64,000 nucleotides of DNA from Halobacterium salinarum DSM 3754 (GTDB lineage Archaea > Halobacteriota > Halobacteria > Halobacteriales > Halobacteriaceae). Shown one piece after another: positions 33,923 to 43,462 of the stretch. The notes under the pieces were generated by a model, which was not told the origin of the DNA, made no database searches, and saw nothing but the letters and a program-made list of their open reading frames with translations. Each line of letters starts with the position of its first letter. Within the stretch, counting starts at the first letter, position 1. The DNA is taken from NCBI RefSeq assembly GCF_008124605.1, contig NZ_VRYN01000001.1, forward strand, positions 62,001-126,000, written 5' to 3'. A program made the translations under genes and the position numbers.

Positions 33923-34187
33923 CAGCTAGGACTCCCTCCGATCTCTCTGTTGCACTGAGTGCAAGGCTTGGACGTAGCAACTATGTAGTTAATTCCGGTT
34001 CTACTGCTGGAAACCTTCATTGAGTAGGCTAGGTTGCAACGCAGGATAATAAATAGTTCTATGTGATGCAGGTGTTATATCGTGCTCAGTGAATCTATTC
34101 ACGCTTATTCAGCGTTTACCGAGGTATAAGTACCACTTGTAATTACAAGATAGCCCACGGCGTCAGCGACGTCTGAATCGCGCCACG

Positions 34188-34550
34188 CTAGTGCGGTCCA
34201 CAGCGTGGTTCTCCGTTCGGAACGGCGAGCAGGCGCTCGAAGCGTCCTATCCGAACAGTATTCCCGATCAGCCGGACGGGTGCCCACTGGTAGGGAGACT
34301 CGTCGGTGTTCTCTTTGGTCCCAATAATCTCGTCTTCATCGCCCGCTCGATCGCCAGTGAACGGGTCGGACTCGGGAACGTCGATAGCAACGATGCCAGC
34401 CCGGTAGAACTCCTCAGTCTCCGAAACCTGACCTAAGAGTCGACGTGCGGCCTGTCGGTACATCTCGCGTATCTGCTGGATGGGGAGGTCGCGGAGATGT
34501 TCGTGATGCGCGTGGCCGAGTAGTATTTGATCTGACCCAGTTTGCCCCAA
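34188..34550 (-). pseudogene. Transposase remnant, N-terminal/middle part
   Basis: The frame reads HLRDLPIQQIREMYRQAARRLL, then ETEEFYRAGIVAIDVPESDPFTGDR and EDEIIGTKENTDESPYQWA. This is the middle of a family of haloarchaeal DDE transposases I recognise by AIDxxExDPFTGDR...EDEIIGTK, where the Asp is a catalytic residue. After VRLIGN the expected VPLVLDARP stretch is lost to frame change, and no proper N-terminus exists. It is therefore a decayed fragment. Family assignment is from memory. Confidence 0.65.
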
Positions 34551-34958
34551 TCATCAAAAATAGAGGGTGAATAACTCCCTATATATTTATTTTAACTACT
34601 ATTCGGTTTTTTACTTTATTAGTGGTATTAATATTGGTGTGTGGGCCGGAAAATCTGTGCCGCCTGATATAGATATGTAACGAAGAGCTGGACAATAGGA
34701 TGCAGGTGGTCTGAGGTCCTATATGGGGGCATTCAGGCATTGTCCAGTGTCCTCCCCAGTCTGACGTGCTGATTCGGCAGTCCGTCCTGAACTACCTCGA
34801 AGGCATTACTTCAGTGAATCCATCCCAGAAGAGTGCGGTGGGCGGTATATCACAAGCAGGCCACCAGCCATGGCCTGCTCAAGTGTCCCCGTCAATGAAT
34901 TACGGATGATTCCCCCATCATCCGAAAGTATTTATCATATTGTAGATTATTTCAGCAT
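34551..34958. other. Non-coding AT-rich stretch with inverted repeats
   Basis: No supportable gene in 408 bases. It holds an AT-rich segment (34571-34640), a 9-bp inverted repeat CTGGACAAT (34688-34696) / ATTGTCCAG (34739-34747), and two consecutive hairpins: AGCAGGCC/GGCCTGCT at 34855-34879 and CGGATGAT/ATCATCCG at 34903-34924. The last lies 34 nt before the lipoprotein gene and could be a terminator of something upstream or an operator. Confidence 0.5.
34855..34924. repeat. Tandem pair of perfect hairpins before the lipoprotein gene
   Basis: The first stem is 8 bp with a 9-nt loop (34855-34862 with 34872-34879). The second is CGGATGAT-TCCCCC-ATCATCCG (34903-34924). Both are perfect. They lie in the AT-rich island where no coding explains them. 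A transcription end, an insertion-sequence end or a regulatory RNA are all possible. Confidence 0.45.
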
Positions 34959-35372
34959 ATGCGTCCGCGAATCGTTCTTATAGCCGCTCTGGTCGTTAGT
35001 AGCATAGCCCTTGCCGGCTGTTCTGGGACGCAGAGTGGAACACCAACAGCGAGTACGGCACCCACTACATCTCCAACGGTCACCTCAACTACAACAACAG
35101 CGGAAGACACGACATCCACGAGTAAAGAACCCCAACAAGGTGACAATCTGTTGTCGACCAGTAAGGTGGGTGAATCGACTGCAAAACGAGTCAATGAGAG
35201 TAACAGGGAGATCTTCTCCGAGCTAAACGAGAGCCAACAGCGCGTCTTTCTGAAGTCGTACAACTGCTCTTGTAACGCGGAACAGGATGTATTCGAGTTC
35301 CAGGACAAAGACCGGACGAAGTACGTGAAGTACAACGAGGAATGGTACTATCTCCGTGTCGCGATTGTCTAA
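34959..35372 (+). CDS. Small secreted lipoprotein, Thr/Ser-rich
   Basis: A 137-residue protein with an N-terminal signal peptide (RPRIVLIAALVVSSIALAGC), whose LAGC lipobox places the lipidated Cys at residue 20. A Thr/Ser/Pro-rich linker (about 21-60), typical of haloarchaeal surface proteins and open to O-glycosylation, follows. Then comes a globular acidic part with NCSCNAEQDVFEFQDKD (two Cys, perhaps a disulfide) and VKYNEEWYYLRVAIV at the end. Function unknown. It lies inside the AT-rich island. Confidence 0.75.
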   Translation: MRPRIVLIAALVVSSIALAGCSGTQSGTPTASTAPTTSPTVTSTTTTAEDTTSTSKEPQQGDNLLSTSKVGESTAKRVNESNREIFSELNESQQRVFLKSYNCSCNAEQDVFEFQDKDRTKYVKYNEEWYYLRVAIV

Positions 35373-35844
35373 CTGATATGGGCTAGATGAGTGAAGTCGG
35401 GAAGCGAGGAGGCCGTGGCGAGAATTGCTTTCAGAGATCTACACCGAAGATGACTTTCGCTTGTCTTCTAAGACGCGTCGGCCTCTCCAGGAGTTACTTC
35501 ATGTGGCCTTAGTGATAATTATACTGACATTACGTCGCCAGACGCAACTATTTCTTCAGGTAGAGGTATGCCTTCACCCACAGAAAGTAAATTATCCAAT
35601 CAGCTTATGTTATCATCACTAGACATCGATATCTTCCGCAACTCAGGCAGGCATCCCTGGGTCAGTGTCGATTGACCTCTCAGGTTGTGCAAGTGATCCC
35701 CGGTGTGGATTCGTCCGCTCGATCACGCTGGGAGTTGAGACTACAGTGGGTATAGCGGGCCTGTGATGCGTAGTATCGGCCGTATCGTCGAGCAGTATCT
35801 GCTTCAGATTGCGCGCTAAACCGGCGTTCTTGTTTGGTGCGTAA
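35373..35844. other. No recognisable gene
   Basis: About 470 bases of mixed composition between the lipoprotein gene and a transposase remnant. Short open frames exist, but none has halophilic codon use, a plausible start or a recognisable domain. It probably represents decayed accessory DNA. Confidence 0.5.
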
Positions 35845-36177
35845 CTAATTCAGGAGAGTTTTGAGACTCCGGATAGTGCTGCCAGATAGGTCCCGGGCGA
35901 CTACGACCAGAGAGTTCCGATAGGATCCGATCTCTGTCTCCTTCTCCACCAGCGTCAGCGTGTTCTCAGCCGTCACGATCGACGAGTGTTCATACGCACC
36001 GGTCGACTCCACCTGTACGAGCAAATCAGCGGCCCGCCAGATCGAGTACGAGAGACACGCGAACCCGAAGTAGAAGAACCGCAGGCCGAAGTGTTTCGGC
36101 GTTGTGGCGGCCATGAACCGTTTGATGGGCTTGTAGCCGCTATCTGCTTCCCACCGGGAGCCGTACCCAGTGAGGTG
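35845..36177 (-). pseudogene. Transposase remnant, C-terminal part
   Basis: The minus-strand frame reads LTGYGSRWEADSGYKPIKRF (to about 36177), then ATTPKHFGLRFFYFGFACLSYSIWRAADLLVQVE and EHSSIVTAENTLTLVEKETEIG. These match the C-terminal region of the same haloarchaeal transposase family as the fragment at 34188-34550 (RWExxSGYKxIKRF holds the last catalytic Glu). No N-terminal part lies upstream. It ends at a natural stop at 35845. This piece lies on the wrong side of the other one to be the rest of the same copy. Confidence 0.65.
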
Positions 36178-36395
36178 TCGTCTTCGTCTGTCCGTCGCTG
36201 ATCTCTTTGGGATTCCCCGAACCTACGCACGCCATACACACTGAGATGACCGGCCTCAACTACGGAGCCCACTCTATCTGTATCGTGATTTGTGGTTTAT
36301 GCTGTTGGCTACCGCGTGCGTGCGGGCCGGCCAACAGCGAGGTACACGGCCGCTGAATCAGTACGTTCAATTGCGTGGGTTCGCCACCCAACAGT

Positions 36396-36569
36396 ATGGC
36401 CACTGAACTCGACCACCACTGCCCGAACTGCGAGGCCGAACGCGCGTTCTACCGGACCGCAGCGATGAACGTCCACCTCGGCCTGAAGACGAAATGGTCG
36501 TGTCCGGACTGCGAATACGGGTTCATCCGGATCGCCGCCGACGACGACATCTCGACGGCGACAGCGTAG
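36396..36569 (+). CDS. Small zinc-ribbon protein
   Basis: A 57-residue protein with HHCPNCEAERAF and WSCPDCEYGFIRI: two CPxC pairs 25 residues apart that form a rubredoxin-like zinc ribbon. Many haloarchaea carry tiny proteins of this kind, mostly of unknown role. ATG 36396 is chosen; an in-frame GTG at 36375 would add seven residues. It is next to the edge of the AT-rich island and its codons are of the normal high-GC type. Confidence 0.75.
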   Translation: MATELDHHCPNCEAERAFYRTAAMNVHLGLKTKWSCPDCEYGFIRIAADDDISTATA

Positions 36570-36586
36570 CTCGCCGCCGACACTGC

Positions 36587-37396
36587 TTACTCGGGGGGCA
36601 CTGCGGCCGCCTGTTCGCCGAGGCGGTGAACGGCCCCAACGACGAACAGCGTGATCACCAGCAACGCGACCGCCAGCGGAACGACGGCGTCGATGCCGTC
36701 GCTGCGGAACGCGATCCAGATGCGGATCGGCACGGTCCGGGGGGTGGTCGCGACCATCATCGTCGCGCCGAACTCGCCGAGTGCGCGCGCGAACGTCAGC
36801 ACGATCCCGGCGAGGATGGCGGGCCGGGCCAGCGGGATCGACACCGTCCAGAACGTCGCAAGCGGGCCGCGGCCAAGCGACCGGGCGGCGTCCTCGAAGC
36901 GCGGGTCGACGCCGTCGAACCCCGAGCGCGCGGCGACCACGAGGAACGGCGCGGCGACGAACGTCTGCGCGAGCACGACACCGATGGCGCTGTTCGTGAG
37001 CGGGACGCCGGCCGCGGCGGCCCACGCGCCCAGCGGGGTGAACCGCCCGACGACCGTGAGCAGCATCGTGCCGCCGACCAGCGGCGGCACCACGAGCGGG
37101 AGCACGACCAGGCCGTTCACGAGGCGCTTCCCGGGGAAGGTTGCGCGGGCGAGGGTGTACGCCAGCGGCACGCCGAACACGGTCGCCAAGACCGTGGCGG
37201 CCGTGGCGGTGGCCAGCGAGGTGCGGATGGCGGCGCGTGCATCGGGGGCCGTGAGCTGGCTGCCGATGTCGGCAGCGCCGGTGTGCGCGAGGAACGCGAC
37301 GAACGGCACGACCAGGTACGCCACCAGCACCGCGCCGAGGGCGACGGGCAGCCAGTGGCGTCTGGTGGCTTCGCCGATGGGGGTGCCCGCGGTCAT
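36587..37396 (-). CDS. wtpB: Molybdate/tungstate ABC transporter permease
   Basis: A 269-residue membrane protein with about six hydrophobic segments and the ABC-permease EAA loop [27 protein letters not shown]. The [20 protein letters not shown]-like segment near the C-terminus ([13 protein letters not shown]) is typical of ModB/WtpB and CysT permeases. It overlaps the binding-protein gene by 4 nt. No ATPase gene is in the window on either side; the AT-rich island begins just beyond the next small gene. Substrate is inferred from the binding protein and the Tfx neighbour; sulfate is an alternative. Confidence 0.82.
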
Positions 37397-38322
37397 CGCT
37401 CAAGCGCGTCGGGGAGCGCGCCCTGATGGGTGGGGAGTGACTCGGGGACCGCCAGCCCGGCGTCGCGAACCATGTCGGGATTGGCTGCGAGGAATCGCAC
37501 GAATGCGCGGCCGCCCGCGGTGTTCGATGCGTCGTTCAGCACGGTCGTCGCGTAGGTGATCGGGCGGCCGTGGATGCGGGTGCCATCGTCGGTCGTGTAG
37601 GTCGCGGACGCGTAATGGTCGGCGCGCTCCGGGGCGGCGAAGTTGTACGCGTCCGGGAAACCGAGAAACGGGAGGTCGTGGTCGAGGGCCATGTTCTCGT
37701 AGACGACCGCGGCGGCGTGGTTGCCGGTTTCGACGTCCGCCAGCAGCTGGGACTCGCTCGGTTTGGTGACCGTTGCGGGGTCGAGGTCCGCGCGCAGGTC
37801 CGGCGCGTCGTGGGCGGTGGCGGCGAGCGTGAACGCCATCAGCGTGCGGTACCCCAGCGGGTCGAGTGCGGGGTCGCTGACCGCGATGGTGTCGGGCGCG
37901 GCGTCCACGGCGGCCCGCCACCACGGCGTTCCCGCCGCGAGACGGCGGCCAAGCGGCGTCGAGGGCACGTAACAGATGCCCAGGCGGTTGGACGCGAACT
38001 CCAGGGCCCAGTCGGCGTGGGCGTCGAACAGCCGCGTTCGCAACAGCGTGGCGTCCGCGCTGATGGCGACATCGGGGTGTTTGGTGCCGTCGCTGATCAA
38101 CTGCAGCAGGGTCGTCGAGCCGTGGTATTCGGGCCGGAGGGTGTGGTCGGTGGCGTCCTCGAAGGCCGGCCGGATGTGGTCCTCGATGGTGGATGTGAGG
38201 CTGCCCGCCGCCAACACGTGGATCGACGCGTCAGCGCCGGTGAGACAGCCCGCAGTGGTTCCGATGATCGCGCCGGCGGTCCCCAGGTACTGCCGCCGCG
38301 ATACTGGTGCGGTGCCCGTCAT
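37393..38322 (-). CDS. wtpA: Molybdate/tungstate-binding lipoprotein (WtpA/ModA type)
   Basis: A 309-residue substrate-binding protein. The start [23 protein letters not shown] is a Tat signal (SRRQYL) with a lipobox Cys, as usual for haloarchaea that export folded proteins. Then come [20 protein letters not shown] and [16 protein letters not shown], the ModA/WtpA core where the Ser of AAGSL binds the oxyanion. [13 protein letters not shown] and [11 protein letters not shown] follow near the end. ATG 38322 is preferred over GTG 38328. It faces the Tfx gene head-to-head across 60 bp. Confidence 0.85.
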
Positions 38323-38382
38323 GAACACAACTCGTTCTCATTGACCGATAAGGCTAACTCAACTGGTTTTGTTTGACCGCGT

Positions 38383-38814
38383 GTGCTCACAGCCGACGAC
38401 ACGGTGTTGACCGAGCGGCAGGTGGAGGTGCTCACGCTCCGCGAGCAGGGGGACACCCAACAGGAGATCGCGGACCGACTCGGCACCACGGACGCGAACA
38501 TCAGCGCCATCGAGCGCGCCGCCCGCACGAACATCGAGCAGGCGCGCCGGACCCTCCGGCTTGCGGACACACTGCAGGCACCGATCCAGTTCACGGTGCC
38601 GGCCGGCGAGCGCTTCGACGCGCTGGTGGAGGCCGTCTACGCGCACGGTGACGAGGCCGACCTGAAGATCGCGCACTGTCGGCCCGAGCTGTATCTCTCG
38701 TTGTACGAGACGCTGGGCGACCACACGACGAAAAACCAGCTCGAAGCCCCGATCACAGTGGGGCTGACGGCCGACGGCGATGTGTCGGTGCACGTCGGGG
38801 ACACACCGCAGTGA
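38383..38814 (+). CDS. tfx: Tfx-family DNA-binding regulator
   Basis: A 143-residue protein. The N-terminal helix-turn-helix LTERQVEVLTLREQGDTQQEIADRLGTTDANISAIERAARTNIEQA matches Tfx of Methanothermobacter, which binds downstream of the promoter of the molybdenum formylmethanofuran dehydrogenase operon. The C-terminal half (LADTLQAPIQFTVPAGERFDALVEAVYAHGDEADLKI) is the Tfx C-domain. Start GTG 38383. It is divergent from wtpAB and probably controls molybdate/tungstate uptake. Confidence 0.85.
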   Translation: MLTADDTVLTERQVEVLTLREQGDTQQEIADRLGTTDANISAIERAARTNIEQARRTLRLADTLQAPIQFTVPAGERFDALVEAVYAHGDEADLKIAHCRPELYLSLYETLGDHTTKNQLEAPITVGLTADGDVSVHVGDTPQ

Positions 38815-38824
38815 GCGCCGCCGG

Positions 38825-40249
38825 TTAGTCCAGGTCGTGCCAGGACAACCGCGGGTTGCGGGCGGCGGCCGTCTGGTCGATGCGGCGCGCAGTCGTGCGA
38901 CTGGGCGCGTCCGCAAGCGCCGCGTCGTCGTCGCCGGCGACAGCGTTGAACGCGTCCGCGAGGTCATCGAGCGTGCGTTTGCTCTCGGTCTCGGTTGGCT
39001 CGGTCATCAGCGCCTCCGCGACGAGCTCGGGCCACTTCGTCGTCGGCGGATGGACCCCGTAGTCGAGCATGCGCTTGGCGACGTCGGCGGCGTCCTGGTC
39101 GCCCGCGCTCGCGACGAACTCGTGGTGGAACGGCCCCAGCGGGATCTCGTAGTCGAGTTGGTCGGCGAGGTAGTTCGCGTTCAGCACGGCCTTCGCGGAG
39201 GCGTCGGCGAGCCCGCTGTCCCCCAGGCGGTCGATGTACGCGAACGCCTTCACGAGCACCGGCCAGTTGCCCTGGAACCCGTGGACCTTCCCGATTGATC
39301 GCGGGGGCGTGTACAGCTCGTAGTCGCCGCCCGCGGACTGCCTGACGTGTGGGTCCGGGAGGAACCCCGCGAGCTCGTCGGTAACGCCCACAGGCCCCGC
39401 CCCCGGCCCGCCGCCGCCGTGGGGGGTGGCGAACGTCTTGTGGACGTTGAAATGCATGATGTCGAAGCCCATGTCGCCGGGGCGTGCGCGCCCCAGCAGG
39501 GCGTTCAGGTTCGCGCCGTCGTAGTACAGCAGCCCGCCGGCGTCGTGGACCATCTCCGCGATGGGTTCGATGTCGCGCTCGAACAGTCCCAGCGTGTTCG
39601 GGTTCGTCAACATCAACGCGGCGGTGTTCTCCCCGAGCGCGGCTTCGAGCGCGTCGAGGTCGACGCGGCCGTCGTCGCCGGACGGCAATTCGATGACGTC
39701 GTAGCCGCCGAGCGCGGCCGACGCGAAGTTCGTGCCGTGTGCGGCGTCCGGGACGATGACCTCGTTGCGGTGGCCGCCGTCGGTGGCCTCGTGGTAGGCC
39801 TCCGCGATCAGGATGCCGGTGAACTCGCCGGCAGCCCCGGCCGGCGGCTGGAGGGTGACCGCATCCATGCCGCCGATGCGCCCGAGGTAGTCCTGGAGGT
39901 CGTGCATGACGGCCAGCGTGCCCTGGAGGGCGGTCTCCGAGCGATCCGGATGAACCGCGGCCGCGGGGAGCGCGGCGGCGTCCTCGGTGAACCGGGGGTT
40001 GTACTTCATCGTGCAGGAGCCGAGCGGATAGGGGCCGGAGTCGACGCCGTAGTTCTGCTGGCTCAGCCGGACGTAGTGGCGGGCCAGCTCGGGCTCCTCA
40101 AGCGACGGCAACTCGACGGTGTCCCGGGTCAGGTCGTCGGGCAGCGAGGGGTCGACCGAGACGGTGGTCTGGTCGTTCTCGCTGAGCAGCGGCTCGTTCG
40201 TCTCCCCCTCGGCGGGCGCGTAGCGGGCCTGTTCGTAGTGCTCCATCAC
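38825..40249 (-). CDS. gcvPB: Glycine dehydrogenase (decarboxylating) subunit 2
   Basis: A 474-residue PLP enzyme: [13 protein letters not shown], the GcvPB start, then [87 protein letters not shown] with the PLP lysine, and [14 protein letters not shown]-type glycine loop. It forms the P protein with GcvPA, decarboxylates glycine and loads aminomethyl onto GcvH. Its start overlaps the gcvPA stop (ATGA). Confidence 0.95.
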
Positions 40250-41571
40250 TCACTCACCTCCCGGACCGCAGCAACGAACGCGTCGGTCGCGTGCTCGTTG
40301 GCGTCCGTAACACACACCTGGATGGTGTGGTCGTCGACGGCGTGGACCCCGAACCCCTCGGCCTCAAGCGCGCTGGCGACGGCGGGCGCGGGTTGTTCGG
40401 TGCGGGCCTGGAACTCCCGGATGTGGTGGCGGTCGTCGTGGACCGGCGCCGTCACCCCCGAAACGTCGTCGAGGCGCGCGGCGAGATCACGGGGCAACTC
40501 GACCATGCGCTCGGCGAGGTCGACGAGCCCGTCGGCACCCAGCCACGCCGCGTGGATCGCGGCCCGGAGCGCGACCCACGCCTGGTTCGTGCAGATGTTC
40601 GACGTGGCGCGCTCCTTGCGGATGTGTTGCTCGCGGGTCTGGAGCGTGAGGGTGAACGCCCGCGTGCCGGCGTCGTCCTCGCTGGCACCGACGAGCCGGC
40701 CGGGGACCTGCCGGAGGAACTCCTTGCGGGTGGCGAACACACCCAACCCGGTGCCGTAGCTCGTGGGCATCCCGAGCACGCTGGCGTCGCCGACGACGAC
40801 GTCCGCGCCCACGTCGACCGGCCGCTGCAGGATCGACATCGCGACCGGGTCCGAGCCCAGACAGAACAGCGCGTCGTGGCTGTCCGCGAGGTCGCCGACG
40901 GCGCACAGCTGCTCCTCGACGGTGCCACACGTCGTCGGGTTCTCGGCGTACACCATCACGACGTCGGCGTCCATCGCCGCCTCGAGTGCGTCGAGATCAA
41001 CGTTGCCGGCGTCGGTGGCGTACCGTTCGACCACCACGTCCGACCCGCTCGTGTAGTTCCGGAGCACGTCGACGTGGCTGTCCCGGACGAAGCCGGGAAC
41101 GAGGACGCGGTTGCCGTCGGCGGCGCGCACGCGCTTGGCGAGCAGCGCGGCCTCGGCGAGCGCGGTCGCCGCGTCGTACATCGAGCAGTTCGCAACCCCC
41201 AGTCCGGTGAGCTCAACCAGGAGGCTCTGGTACTCGAACAACACCTGGAGGAACCCCTGTGTGATCTCGGGCTGGTACTGGGTGTAGGAGGTGATGAACT
41301 CCGAGCGCTGGGAGACGCTGTCCACCAGCGACGGCACGTAGTGTTCGTAGTGGCCGCGCCCGAGGAACTCCGTGAGGTCGTCGTTGTCCGACAGCCGCCG
41401 CCTGACACCGCGAAGCGCTGCCTGCTCGGATTTCGCGTCGATGCCGAACTCGCCGTCGAAGCTCACTTCCGGGGGGATGTCGAACAGCTCGTCGACCCTG
41501 TCGACGCCGACCGCGTCGAGCATCGCGTCGGTGTCCGCCTCGCTTGGGGACGCGTACGGGCTGCCGCTCAT
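40246..41571 (-). CDS. gcvPA: Glycine dehydrogenase (decarboxylating) subunit 1
   Basis: A 441-residue protein: [87 protein letters not shown] and [15 protein letters not shown] are the GcvPA signatures. The split into two subunits is the archaeal and Bacillus form. It precedes gcvPB. A 282-bp gap separates it from gcvH, so it likely has its own promoter. An inverted repeat at 41693-41710 lies in that gap. Confidence 0.95.
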
Positions 41572-41692
41572 CGTTGGGTCCGTTGCCTCCCGGCCGCGAC
41601 GCCGACGGTTCCGATGGCTCTCATGAGCCGACGTTACGACCCTGTGGTAAAGATTCCCCCGGTTCCGGAACGTCGCACCCCGCGAAAATATG

Positions 41693-41710
41693 CAAGTACA
41701 TGCATACTTG
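41693..41710. promoter_or_regulatory. Inverted repeat CAAGTA-N6-TACTTG upstream of gcvPA
   Basis: CAAGTA-CATGCA-TACTTG is a perfect 6-bp inverted repeat, centred 130 nt before the gcvPA start in an AT-richer patch (AAAATATGCAAG) of the gap 41572-41853. The gap holds no supportable gene. It could be an operator for glycine-responsive control of gcvPAB. Confidence 0.4.
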
Positions 41711-41853
41711 GCTGCGGTGAGGGGCGGCTGTACACAAACACGCGGTGTAGTGGACTGTTCCGTGGGCGCGCGACGCCCAGTCTCGTGGCGGCCGGCAGCG
41801 ATGCCGACGCGATCACCGCCGGCGCCGAAGCCGGCTGGACTGTGTGCCCGCCG

Positions 41854-42228
41854 TCACGCGATCTGTGCGCGGTAGTCGTCGGAGTCAAGCGTCGCTTCGA
41901 GGTCGTCGCTGTCGAAGTCGATCTCGACCAGCCAGCCGTCGCCGAAGGGGGCCTCGTTGACCAACTCCGGCTCGTTCGTCAGGGCGTCGTTGACCGCCGT
42001 CACCTCGCCCGAAACGGGCGCGTACAGGTCCGAAACCGCCTTGATAGACTCGACGACGCCGAGCTCGTCGTGCTGGTCGAGCGCGTCGCCGACGCTCGGC
42101 AGCTCCACGAACACGACATCGCCGAGTTCGTCTTGGGCGAACTCGCTGATGCCGACGCGGCCGGTCGCAGGGTCGATCCATTCGTGTGATTCGAGATACT
42201 GCAGGTCGTCAGGAACGTCGAAGCTCAT
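41854..42228 (-). CDS. gcvH: Glycine cleavage system H protein
   Basis: A 124-residue lipoyl protein: [33 protein letters not shown], then [19 protein letters not shown], where Lys63 (ESIKAVSD) is the lipoylation site. It carries the aminomethyl group from P to T protein. Lipoylation requires LplA or LipA/B elsewhere. ATG 42228 overlaps the gcvT stop, and gcvT is upstream on the same strand. Confidence 0.95.
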
Positions 42229-43316
42229 TGGTCGAGGAAGGGTGGTGTCGTGATGGTTGCTTGCTTGTCGGTGCCACGGATCCGCACCGCAACAGTCGTG
42301 CCGTCGGCGGCGTGCGCGCTGTCGACGTATCCGAGCCCGATGGGCTCGCCCAGGGTGGGACTCATCGTCCCGCTGGTGACGGTTCCGATCTCGTCCCCAG
42401 CAGGGGTCGTGACGGCGTAGCCGTGCCGCGGGACGCCACGCTCGTCCAGTGTCAGCCCCACGAACTGCTGTTCGGGGCTGTCCGTGTCGGCGAGCGCGTC
42501 CCGCCCGACGAACCCCGACTCCGGCGCGACGGCGAAGCCGATGCCCGCCTCGAACGGCGTCCGCGGGTTCTCCTCGGGGTCGAAGTCCTGCCCGGACAGC
42601 AGGAAGCCATGCTCCATGCGGAGGGTGTCCCGCGCGCCGAGCCCGCAGGGCTGGCAGTCGTTCGCGATGGCGTCCCAGACCGCGCCCGCGCCGTCGGCCG
42701 GGAACACGATCTCGACGCCCGCTTCGCCCGTGTAGCCGGTGTTCGCCACGAGGCACTCGACGCCCGCGACGCCGACGGTCGCGGCCTCGAAGCGTCCGAG
42801 GTCGTGGACGCCATCGCCGGCGCGCGCCGCGACCAGGTCGGGCGCGTCCGGCCCCTGGACGGCCACCATTCCGTAGTCCGTGGTGACGTTGTCGACGGAC
42901 GCGTCGAGGTCGTGGGCGTCCCGGTGGTCGGTCCACCGGTCGAACGCCGCCGCGTCGTGGCCGGCGTTGGGTACGAACAGGAACGCGCCGGGCCAGTCGG
43001 CGGGGGTGCGATAGACCACGGTGTCGTCGATCATGATGCCGTCATCGTCGGTGATGGCGGCGTACTGTGCGTCCCCGGGGTCGAGACGCGACACGTCGTT
43101 CGTGGTCAGTCGCTGCATCAGTCGTTCGGCGTCCGGCCCGGACACCTCGATCTCGCCCATGTGCGAGACGTCGAAGATGCCCGCGGCCTCCCGAACCGCG
43201 GCGTGCTCCGCCTGGATCCCGTCGAAGTCGACGGGCATGTTCCAGCCGCCGAACTCCGTGAAGGAGGCGCCGCGGTCCTCGTGTCGGCCGTGCAGCGGCG
43301 ACGTTCGAAGACCCAT
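42225..43316 (-). CDS. gcvT: Aminomethyltransferase (glycine cleavage T protein)
   Basis: A 363-residue protein: [45 protein letters not shown] is the folate-binding T-protein start. [59 protein letters not shown] and [14 protein letters not shown] follow. It transfers the methylene group to tetrahydrofolate (or the local pterin) and releases ammonia. The ATG at 43316 gives the typical N-terminus; a longer GTG frame to 43388 is not supported. Confidence 0.95.
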
Positions 43317-43462
43317 ACGTGGCCCGTCGCGTCCCGGGAAGTAAGGCTTTCGTAAACAGGTGTGCTGGTGCGTCCCCCGCGATGGCATAAACCACTGGAC
43401 GCGATACGAAACGGCGGCGTGTCGGCGTTCACGATGTCGAGCGCCGCCCGCTGTGGCGGTGG

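Larger units (their letters stand above)
32000..36300. other. AT-rich accessory island
   Basis: From just after the cbiZ stop to about 36.3 kb the sequence is visibly AT-rich with non-halophilic codon use (for example AAA, AAT, ATA, TTT in the 32066-33922 gene). High-GC cobalamin and transport genes lie on both sides. It contains a DUF262/GmrSD gene, a lipoprotein and two transposase remnants. No tRNA or direct-repeat attachment site is visible at the edges. The mix of a restriction-like gene and decayed insertion sequences points to horizontal gain. Confidence 0.75.

Noticed and set aside
34105-34287. 60-codon minus-strand frame overlapping the transposase fragment
   Set aside because: Arg-rich out-of-frame reading of decayed transposase DNA.
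35425-35622. 65-codon plus-strand frame in the island
   Set aside because: No recognisable domain, no plausible start signal and unlike codon use; treated as non-coding.
32000-36300. CRISPR array or integrase-type attachment sites in the island
   Set aside because: No regularly spaced repeats and no direct repeats or integrase gene could be seen.
41634-41888. 84-codon minus-strand frame between gcvH and gcvPA
   Set aside because: It overlaps the end of gcvH in another frame, and its product has no conserved features.
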